From positions 16,531 through 80,530 of the forward strand of contig JAAEAF010002783.1 of NCBI GenBank assembly GCA_011037195.1: DNA of 64,000 nucleotides, read 5' to 3'. The position numbers and the translations under genes were made by a program. The notes under the pieces are model-generated. The model saw nothing but the letters and a program-made list of their open reading frames with translations. It did not search any database and was not told the DNA's origin. Positions 56,022-64,000 of this stretch are shown in pieces; the stretch's first letter is position 1, and each line of letters starts with the position of its first letter. The DNA comes from Triatoma infestans. Its lineage: Eukaryota > Arthropoda > Insecta > Hemiptera > Reduviidae.

Positions 56022-56178
56022 CCAACAAACCAACAAATGTGGGTGTAACATAAACATTACGTTGAAGTGAACTCTCCACACGAACTTGGTGAATTTGCTC
56101 AAACGATAGATGAAAATCCGAACCGGTCAGGAACAAAATCAATATCCATGCTCGACGGATAAAATACCAGATGTTATC
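56022..56178 (+). repeat. PLE-type terminal unit, right of the inverted pair
   Basis: Inverted partner of 55018-55175. Its hammerhead-like core (56096-56132) keeps GATAGATGAAAATCC but the first box reads CAAACGA and the second GAAC, so it is a dead copy. Confidence 0.6.
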
Positions 56179-56499
56179 CAGCATTGCGGACCCAATAGAT
56201 TATTTAGTTACAGTTTTATATGTGGTGTATTTTCACATTTCAAATTTTTTTTAAAAATGATTTATTAATGTTATCATAACTGGTGTATTGTATTAGAGAC
56301 GGTTATCCAATAGGAAATTGTGGAAGAAGAAGTGGCTTACTTAAGTAATTACCCGGCAACTTAAGTATTTTCATGTAATAGTCAATTTTTTGTTAAAACC
56401 AATTCAATTTACTCTTCTAATTATTGAAATGATTACGAAATATTATGTTATTTACATCCAGCACAGCACCCAACGGGAATGATGAGTATGGATAGAGGA

Positions 56500-56542
56500 T
56501 CGCATTTTTTTTTTTTTGTTTTTTTTTTTTTTTTTTTTTTTA
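56500..56542. repeat. Poly-T tract
   Basis: Two T runs separated by a G, about 37 nt in all; could be the A-tail of a minus-strand retroelement, but no such element is recognisable downstream. Confidence 0.8.
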
Positions 56543-56629
56543 AAGTCTGACCCAGAAATCCAACCAAAATGTGCAAAAAAGAAAATTATTATGTGATGTT
56601 TGAAGAAATTTGTTGGGCCCGTTTTCCAG

Positions 56630-56890
56630 AAAATCTTGTGAAGGAAAAAAGCTCTGTAATATTAAGCTCCCCATAAGTGGCATTTCAATAAATGAAGGGT
56701 TCTGCCATATTTAGGATTAAGATCCATTATATGCATTGTTGGAATACATGATTTGAAGAAAATCGATTAAGAAGTGCGAATTTACAGAATAGATTTCTGA
56801 GTCTTTCCGTGTTTTCTCAAAAATGCTGCGAAATGTTTCTTTAAAGTTGAAACACTAATAGCGCACATATACTAACTGTATATTTTAAAA
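56630..56890 (+). repeat. Dominant repeat family monomer and start of the next
   Basis: One monomer (AGCTCCCCATAAGTGGCATTT, GGTTCTGCCAT, GAAGAAAATCGATTAAG) runs into the first part of a second (GTGTTTTCTCAAAAATGCTGC, TTTCTTTAAAGTTG) without a break, showing a tandem arrangement. The TCTGGTGTGAAACACTCAC motif follows at 56892. Confidence 0.6.
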
Positions 56891-57199
56891 ATCTGGTGTG
56901 AAACACTCACTTGATATATTGCAATGAGCTTCTTCAGGGTCATTACACCTTCAAAGCTAATAGAGTAATCCATTAGCAAACCAAGGGCAAAACGTTGTTT
57001 TCTAGCAAAGCACTGGACGCGGTCTCAACACGGAAACTCAACTGATTTTTCATGAAAATGGCCGCGGAAAACTAAAAGATCAAATTTTCTTTGAACTGAA
57101 AATATTTACTAATTTATCGTAACAAACAAAATTAGAGGAAGTGTGTGGTATGTATTTTATTTATTTATTTATTTTTATTGCTACAAGAAACATATCCAT

Positions 57200-57580
57200 T
57201 AGCATGGAGTCGATCTTCACTGACTCTCAAATTAAAATAATATCCCTTACAAGGCACTTACACAGTTGTACAACAATAAAGAAAATAAATCAAAACTTAT
57301 CTCTTAGAAATTATCTCAAAGATTCCATAACTCCCTTACCCATCATCATAATCCTTTGGTTCAGCAACTTGCTAGTCAAACCTTACCTGATAATCCTTCT
57401 CGACGCCTGAAGCGTCAGTGGCCCCGTGATCTTTTAAATTAACTCCACAGCCTTGAAGTAATGCCACTGGGTATTTTTGTCCCATGTAAATCACTGTCTG
57501 TAATCCTTTATAACATTTGCTTATGGTATACATTGTACAGTGTGCAATAAATTATTGAAGGAGAGAAAAAAACAACAAAA
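57200..57580 (+). mobile_element. Jockey-type LINE, 3' end fragment
   Basis: Only the end of ORF2 remains: HHHNPLVQQLASQTLPDNPSR then RLKRQWPRDLLN before TAA (about 57439-57441), matching the tails of the 2.2- and 8.2-kb elements. A ~120-nt 3' region ends in an A-rich AAAAAAACAACAAAAAATT tail. It has a frameshift near 57345. Confidence 0.72.
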
Positions 57581-58227
57581 AATTATTAATAACAACTGCC
57601 ACAAAGCCAAAACCAGTATTAATAGCGAAACAATGTTTTTTCCGAGCTTACCGTCCATTATTTACTGCCATTGACAACATTTCTGCTAGTTCTCCTTTTA
57701 CTTCTTCTGACCGTTTCTACACCACAGACATCTAAGGTCGAAGTAACCACGCGACACTTTATTTTTTGACTACACTATCACACACACTAAGTGTCTTCTA
57801 GACTTGCTATGCTCTATCACATAGAAGTAGTGTTTAAAAATTGATTGACAGTTGGAGTTAAATGGGGGACATTCCACTATAAGATGTTTCAAGCTATTTA
57901 ATATTGGAGTGTTTGCACAATTTACAGACCTTTTCCTTATGCACACCCAAGTTAATGCACTACATCACCATTTATTCATAGTCTGACACCTACATTATTG
58001 TTTGCTATTCTTAGTTGCCTGTATCATCAATTAGTGCATTAACAATTTAAAGTGAAATAATTTTGACGGTACTAAATAAGCAAAGTTACAGATATTTCCA
58101 TATATTGAGGAATAGCCAGAGTTAAGTGTGTGGTATGTATATAAAGCTTAATATTTTTTTAATAGGTATACAGTGGATGTAGACTCTTGAGAAATTTGGT
58201 CAGTTTAAATAAAACAAACGTTACTTC

Positions 58228-58265
58228 GCCAACGTTTAGTCTTATATTAACACATCATCAGGGCT
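58228..58265 (-). ncRNA. Hammerhead-like core, partly degenerate
   Basis: Minus strand: GCC-CTGATGA, an imperfect stem (GTGTT / AAGAC with one mismatch), then CTAAAC-GTTGGC where GAAAC is expected. The flank GTTGGC matches that of the PLE at 10-12.6 kb. Confidence 0.42.
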
Positions 58266-58489
58266 GAGTGTTTCTACAATAAAATATAGTTATGGATGCC
58301 AAAACATAATTCCATGAATTTCACAATCAATAAATTTAAATTAATAAAGTCCAATACTACCTCTAAACAGCAGTTAAGAAGGTAAAAAAACAAATATGTA
58401 AAATAACCTTATACACAGCCAAAGTGTAGGGGAATCTGCCTATTAAAACTGATATAATTGGTGTAAGGGAAATTCTTTGAGTGGTTTAT

Positions 58490-59240
58490 AATCTAATTTT
58501 TTTTTTTCTCTTTTCATAGGTCACTAAAGCGGTAACTGGCCCAGATGGGCAGCAGAAGAGCTAGGTCCTTGCTGTTGGAATGCGCAATGTCTGCTAGTGT
58601 ATGTCTGAGGCAGATAATATACGTCATTGTAGCCCACTACTAGTGCTACTTGTAGAGGTGGTAAAGGGGTGTTCCTGTAGAACGTATCTGTCGTGCAGGT
58701 GACCATTTTCTCTACTCAAATATATATATAAATGTCCCAAAGACTCTCTTGCACCACCGACATTCAGGCAAGAGAGTGGTGGTATATTTGGAGGAGAAAT
58801 AGTGATGTGCTTTATGGAGGTGAAAGACGAAGATATTGAAGGTGTAGGGTTTTAGTATGAGTGGAGTGTGTAAAATGGACGCTCGGTAGTCTTTGTAGGT
58901 CATCTTGACGCTGCAAAGTGTGTACCCAAGCCCTAATATCTCGCAGGGGAGTAGTGGCACAGCACCACACACCAACATTCTGTCTAAGAGATCTCTCCCT
59001 TCCAGCCAGAGTTGCTAACATCCTCAATACTGACCACCCTCCTGCTGGGCATACAACAGACAGACCGACAATACTACGGAATGCCTCTCCCACTGGCAGC
59101 CAGTAGTACCTTTCAACATGCTATCTCATGCTTACTGACACACTCCCCTATATATATTTCTCATATTCACCCCATTATTATACACCAAACAACCATCTCA
59201 ATTTCCCCCACAATACGCTTTCTTTTTTTGTACACTTAAC
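58490..59240. other. Unassigned, coding-like composition
   Basis: Several overlapping frames of 60-93 codons exist on both strands (minus 58524-58706, 58712-58978, 58812-59093). Composition is more balanced than the surroundings. I recognise no family in any frame. Possibly a decayed gene or transposon. Confidence 0.3.
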
Positions 59241-60369
59241 CCTAAATATAGCCAACCGTACCTACTTCTTCAAATAACCATTTCGAAATATTAATCTCTA
59301 GTTCGATTTTTCTCTTTCTTTCTGCTAAAGAAGAAAAGAAAATGAGAAAAAAACACACGCGCGCGCACAGACACACACACACACAACATTCATGATTTGG
59401 TCTTGAGCGCCCGATAGTAAAATATGACTGCAGAAAACAAAGTTAGTTAAGGATGAGATTTTAAGGAATTAAACAAAAAAATAGCATGCTCTTGATGGAT
59501 AACAATCTTATACAAAAAAAGTAAAATTGCAATTTCCACAGATATAGAATTTTTACTTCACGTACTTTCTCATATGCATTTCTGGAATACAATTGGCAAC
59601 TTCTGTATAAACTTGGACTTTTTACGTTATGTTAATCGATATAAGTATGAAAAAGGAGGAACTCATATCTAATGTCCTAACTCCTTCAAGAAATTCTTAA
59701 AATCAATTTTCTTCGGACTAGTGTTTGAAAAAATAAATCTGGTATGAAACACTAACACGGCTTATTCTTACTCCTGTTCACACAATTATATATATATATA
59801 AAGTGACCTATTAGCTTTAAAATTTAAATTTTTTGTTCATTTGTTCTAATATAAAAGTGGTGCGGGGACAAGTACCAACTACTAAGGCATGCAAGTGCCG
59901 CCAATAACATGGAAGCAATCTCATAAAACGGAAAGTTAACGCCACAAATTCAGCAAAACAATCTAAAATCAACTTTTAATTGGAAAAATGATTCAAATAA
60001 CAGTAATAGGTGGTGGCAGGATGGGGGTTTGGAAAAATGTCAAAACGTTTTCCACGTTTGTTGCAACTGTCATATGACAGATAGCGTTTGAATTTTGTTT
60101 TATTTAAATATATTTCGTCTTATGTAATGTCTTTCACCTTCAGAAGAAACCTGGCTCGGAATGGGTGAAACTATCTTTGGTGATCCCATCTGCAATCGAA
60201 TTCTTTGAATGAATTAACTATAATGGTAAAATGTGGTGGATATGATCTAAATGCTGATCATTAACATAGTTCATGAAGTATTATTTACACTGTAAATACT
60301 AATCAACTAATTAATATGTCTAAAATCGACAGAGCGACAGAAGCCGGTGGCGTTCGACAGAATAGATCT
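59241..60369. other. No recognised gene
   Basis: An AC microsatellite lies near 59355-59388. 59735-59779 has the TCTGGTATGAAACACTAAC motif. 60000-60120 and 60180-60360 are not recognisable. Confidence 0.45.
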
Positions 60370-60802
60370 TGTAGATTTGTTGTAGAATAAATTAGAGTTG
60401 TCCTCTAGTATTCATATATCCGAAGAATTTTCTGTTCCTCCTCTTCAGCTAAGTCGCTTAGTTTGACATACTTAGTTTTATTTTCAAGCCGGGGACAGCT
60501 GTTGGTATAAGTGGATGAGAACGTCAGCTATCAGCAGTTGGTGAGAAGCGAGGGCCATCATATCAAGTTCCTTGGATATCTATATAACATCAGACAACTC
60601 TAAAAAACATTGTATTCTACAGCAAGCCTAGAAAAGAAGCATTCTACAAGTAGTACTCTACTTATCATTGCCTTCGTCATTCTGTCAGTCTGTCAGGATT
60701 CTGTCGCTTTTATCCTAGTTTTATCTAATTCGGGTATAATGTAATATTTACGTTACAAATACTTTATTAAACAGTGTAATTTAACAGTAAAGTTAATCTA
60801 CA
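60370..60802 (+). mobile_element. LTR (433 bp) with adjoining primer-binding-like sequence
   Basis: It starts TGTAGATT and ends AATCTACA, a perfect 8-bp inverted terminal repeat of the TG...CA type. Inside are a TATAAG box at about 60511 with a CAGTTGGTGAGAAGC region 25-30 bp downstream, and TTTATTAAA near the end. The bases after the end (CCCATCAAATTTGACGATT) resemble the start of an internal region rather than a target duplication of the left flank (AGATC), so this is likely a 5' LTR of a truncated plus-strand element. No gag or pol follows. Confidence 0.5.
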
Positions 60803-61380
60803 CCCATCAAATTTGACGATTATAGCAAAGATCTTGGTATCAAAATAAAGCAAGTAACGATCTATTGCGAGATTAGCAATAGTGTTTTATCACTTTTGTT
60901 GGACTTCTCATTCGGCTTGGTACGCACACTCAAACAAAAAAAAGAACGAATAAACATTATGATAAAAATTTGAAGAAAAAAAACAAAAAAAAAAGAAGAT
61001 ATAATATGAAAACTATATTTAAACGAAAAAAAAACGATTTTAGACAAACTGAAATTTGCAACATTATTTTCAAAGATATGGGTTAAAATAGCAGCGAGCT
61101 GTACTGACCTAGTTTACCGTGTGAGAGAGAGAGACGGTACAGATTCCATTGTGATCTGAAACAACATGGCGCCATTACTTGATGGTGAGTAATTCTTTTA
61201 ATGTCCACAAGTAATGAGCATAATTTATCAGCTGACAATGAAATTATCCTACTCTTCTTTTTAACTTCAGGTCATTTTTCTGTCGTTTCAACGAGAACCA
61301 AAATGCCACTTGTTCAAGTGCGTAATCTTTATTTGTAGTCGGTGAGGCTTCCAAAAAAAAAATGAAATATTTATTTTATT
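60803..61380. other. No recognised gene
   Basis: An ATG followed five codons later by GTGAGT (61166-61190) is a conceivable first coding exon but nothing else supports it. Otherwise AT-rich. Confidence 0.35.
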
Positions 61381-61397
61381 GTTGTGGTGGTTGGTTC

Positions 61398-61535
61398 CGC
61401 AGAGCTGGAAAGCATCAGAGACATTTTCCGTGATAGCCTGTTTCGGGCGTCCGCCCACCATCAAGATGTTTTTGTTGAACAATGTATTAACACAGACTTG
61501 CACAGAGCAAATACAGTTGATACACTCAAGAGTGG
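61398..61535 (-). mobile_element. Second copy of the hammerhead-bearing small element
   Basis: The reverse complement aligns with 50415-50556 over GTGTATCAACT, TTTGCTCT, TGCAAG, AAACATC and CTATCACGGAAAAT(A/G)TCTCTGATG. The sequence beyond it (CTTTCCAGCTCTGCGGAAC) is found, inverted, at the left end of the 50-kb insert, so that insert carries an inverted tail. No clear target duplication found here. Confidence 0.65.
61437..61466 (-). ncRNA. Hammerhead-like core with strong stem II
   Basis: Minus strand: CTTGATGG in place of CTGATGA, then GGGC-GGAC-GCCC (perfect stem), then GAAAC-AGGC. The GAAAC box is intact; the first box has a base inserted. Confidence 0.48.
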
Positions 61536-61539
61536 AAAA

Positions 61540-63085
61540 AAATGGAAAAACAAAAATTAAAAAAGCAAAATAACTAAATATTCATAGAATTCATGAAAGA
61601 TACATTTGATATGTATATTAAATATCTGATCTCTGTCTTTAACGACAACTAAAGCAAATACGTATGTAATGATTTTGTATTTGTCTGTTGATCTCCAACA
61701 ACTTGTCTGTCACAATTACATAGCTTATTTTAGTTTCCATAATCTTATTCTATATAATATAATCTATGACAATGCACAAATACGAACAATCACATGTAGA
61801 AAAAAGATTGAAAATAAACTTATTTTAATGATAAACAGATTTGTCATTTTACTGTTTACAACAGCTAATAAATACCAATGAAGCAATAAAGTATTCAATT
61901 TTCGACTTTTTCGTGAAAAAAATCGGTAGCAGTTTATTTGTAAAAAAAAGGAAAGTTAAGAAATTTAAGTGTAAAACAAATTCATAAGACTATCGATTAT
62001 TGATATACATACTACCACCATTCTAATACGTAATTTTATTTTTTCTGTTTGATTCCCTTAAAATAAACATATTGAGAGAGATGGAAGTGATGGGCTTGCT
62101 CTTTAACTGGAAGTAGAAGCTCTCCGCTATATTCATGCCTTTTTTATTTTTCAGCTATCAGCAGTCTCCCATATTCACTTATTCGCCTCTTTAGCCGAAA
62201 AGAAAGTATTTCCTGGTTTAATTTGTCGACAAGTTTATTAGTATTTCCCCTCCTATATCCCTAGTTCTAAAGTTAGAACTTCCCTTCATGGAATCTTGTA
62301 ATTGTTCCATTCCAAGTTCCCACCACTACATTTGTTTTCTTTCTATTTTTTATATTGTTAGGGCTGTTGTATTTCGAGTAGAGTGTCACCATATCCATAA
62401 TCTAGATAATAATGTTGTCAATTTTCAGTTAGGGTCACACATTGCAACACATTAAAGCAGAGTAATGAATCCTCCGGTTGCAGATTCAATTATAAGTTTT
62501 ATTTTGTCGTTAGAAGTACTTATATGTATGTCAGTACATAAGGGTGTGCGAATGTAGGAACTGATGGAAGCGAGCAAGGAGAGGAAAGTGTTGACTAGAA
62601 GTACGGCGAGGGCAGTCATATTAAATCTATTTCCCAGTAGAGGCCGCCATATACTACTGTTGCGTAGTCAGTATATTTCCCTAGAGAGGGCGCTACCTTA
62701 CCGCTTCCAGATCCTCACTCCCTCTGCACTCTCAAAGTTTCTCCAAAACATGATTGCCTTGATTATTGACACTCAGTATATATCGAACTAGTTTAGTAAT
62801 AATAATACCACATATAACCTCATCTATAACTCTACAATTCATCTTCTCCTGTCCATAAACAAATATGTACACGTATACAGTATCCTATTATCGAATATAA
62901 AATATACCTCTGAGAACAAATCAGTTTACATTTCCATAATTACAACTTAGAATTACGTAAAAACGACCCTTTCATCTTTAAACTTTTACACCTCACTTTT
63001 AAACAGTCCATGTTTAAAAAAAAAAATGTAATTGACAAAATTTATAGATAGTATAATATATTTAATGAAATTCATGTGTTTTTTT
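61540..63085. other. No recognised gene
   Basis: AT-rich up to 62,100. 62550-62760 is compositionally balanced with a 75-codon plus-strand frame, no match. GAGGGCGCTACCTTACC near 62685 is GC-richer. Nothing supported. Confidence 0.4.
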
Positions 63086-63089
63086 GACA

Positions 63090-63395
63090 AAAATCGCTCA
63101 AAAACTGAACAATAAACGCACTTCTGGTTTAATAATTTTCTTGAAACTCGGAATTTTGGCAATCTATTTATTTCTAATTAATTTTGTTTAGATGGTAGAA
63201 TTGTATGATCACCTGACATAGCACTTTAGAGGAAAACATAGCCTTAAATAACTTACCCGGAATAATGTTTCAGATAAAAGTAGTGGCTCTTTATATGTGT
63301 AGTTCACACAATTAGTTTAATTAGTTTAAAGAATACCGCTGTAGCCGCTTTAGGGAAATGGCAAAAATCGAAAAATACTCTTCAGTGAAAATGCA
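63090..63395 (-). repeat. Dominant repeat family monomer, reverse, unit 1
   Basis: From AAACGCACTTCTGGTTTAAT through GGAATTTTGGCAATC, AGATGGTAGAATTG, TAGCACTTTAGAGGAAAAC and TTTCAGATAAAAGTAG to ATACTCTTCAGTGAAAATGC. Followed by a SINE and then by a second monomer in the same orientation. Confidence 0.68.
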
Positions 63396-63399
63396 CTCC

Positions 63400-63586
63400 G
63401 ATCACCGGAGGTCCCGGGTTCAAGCCCAGGTGTGATTTTTAGATTTCTACTTCCTAGGAGCCTCTACAGAGTGATGGACAGTGTTGTCCGTAACGAGAGA
63501 GCACTGTCCGGAGACCGGCAGTGCACTGAGAAGGCTCCGGCGCCAATGACCATAGATGTTGACGCGCCTTAAATTAAAAAACAAAA
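63400..63586 (+). repeat. tRNA-derived SINE, head-truncated copy
   Basis: Begins at the B box (GGGTTCAAGCCC, 63417-63428), keeps the body (GGAGCCTCTACAG; GTAACGAGAGAGCACTG; GGCAGTGCACTGAGAAGG) and the tail GGCGCCAATGACCATAGATG, TTGACGCGCC, A-rich end. It lies exactly between two tandem monomers of the repeat family. Confidence 0.78.
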
Positions 63587-63860
63587 CTTCCGACCAACCG
63601 ATTTTCTTTAAACTCAGAATTTCGACAACATATTTAATTATAATTAATATGATTTAGATGAGAGAATTGTGTTATAAACTGAAATAGCACTTTACAGAAC
63701 AACCTAACCCCACCCGTTCCCCAAAAAAGGCGCTTAAATGAATTTTCCCAGAGAAATGTTTCAAATAAAAGATCTTTATATGTGTAGTTGATATATTAAG
63801 TTTAAAGAAAATCGCAAAAAAGTAAGAAAACCATTTGTAAAGTTATACTTTCGTTAAGGA
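63587..63860 (-). repeat. Dominant repeat family monomer, reverse, unit 2
   Basis: ACTTCCGACCAACCGATTTTC, CTCAGAATTTCGACAAC, AGATGAGAGAATTG, TAGCACTTTACAGAAC and GAGAAATGTTTCAAATAAAAG follow the order of unit 1. The pair proves a head-to-tail arrangement of ~300-bp monomers. Confidence 0.7.
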
Positions 63861-63953
63861 ATTTTGACAGATAACTTACTGTCGGATCCCATTGTGATAA
63901 CTAAATGGAATATCAAGTTTCAACTTTCTACGGTTTATCGTTTTTGACTTATG

Positions 63954-63959
<6 letters not shown>

Positions 63960-63988
<29 letters not shown>

Positions 63989-64000
63989 CATACATACATA
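63960..64000. repeat. (CATA)n microsatellite at the window end
   Basis: Ten perfect CATA units running off the window; the complement of the ATGT unit at 23.0 kb, so possibly the tail of a minus-strand RTE-type element lying outside. Confidence 0.9.

Overview
The window looks like a gene-poor, AT-rich stretch of an arthropod genome, most likely an insect. The evidence is indirect. The transposon families present (Jockey-, I- and RTE-type LINEs, a Penelope-like element, piggyBac and mariner) are common in insects. One LINE carries a short TTAGG array, the insect-type telomere unit. The only host gene I recognise is the last coding exon of out at first (oaf) on the minus strand at 26120-26376, and its best match from memory is to insect proteins. 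I cannot name the species.

Layout. 1-2.2 kb: no gene except a Helitron-like protein fragment on the minus strand. 2.2-6.3 kb: a nearly complete but broken Jockey-type LINE; its relatives recur as 5'-truncated copies at 8.2-9.3 kb and 57.2-57.6 kb. 10.04-12.59 kb: a Penelope-like element (PLE) in which two copies are joined head to head, inserted as one unit with a 15-bp target duplication. 13.5-20.4 kb: tRNA-derived SINEs, a reverse-transcriptase C-terminal fragment and a LINE 3' end (both minus strand). 20.8-23.0 kb: a broken RTE-type LINE that runs into long ATGT microsatellites (23.0-23.7 kb). 26.1 kb: the oaf exon. 27.1-27.9 kb: a broken mariner. 30.71-37.43 kb: a full-length I-like LINE with RNase H, a poly-A tail and a 14-bp target duplication. 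38.5-39.8 kb: a 1.3-kb long inverted repeat. 40-51 kb: mostly copies of one unnamed repeat family, plus a SINE and a 218-bp hammerhead-like insert. 52.3-54.7 kb: a degenerate piggyBac. 55.6-55.9 kb: a solo LTR with a heat-shock-element-like array. 60.4-60.8 kb: a second LTR. The window ends in a TATG/CATA microsatellite.

How the parts relate. Nearly all coding sequence here belongs to mobile elements, and every such reading frame is broken. Three relations stand out. (1) The tRNA-derived SINE at 41.4, 50.9 and 63.4 kb shares its last ~29 nt with the 3' end of the I-like LINE, as expected if the LINE machinery moves the SINE. (2) Nine places carry a hammerhead-ribozyme-like core of the kind found in Penelope-like elements and retrozymes, including one 218-bp insert with its own 12-bp target duplication. 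(3) A repeat family recognisable by AGGAAGTATTGCGATCG and by GGTTAACCGGAAGTGC occurs in both orientations from about 13 kb to the end and contains an internal ~0.3-kb monomer that can be tandem. The track of long open frames misses the one real host exon because that exon has no in-frame start codon.
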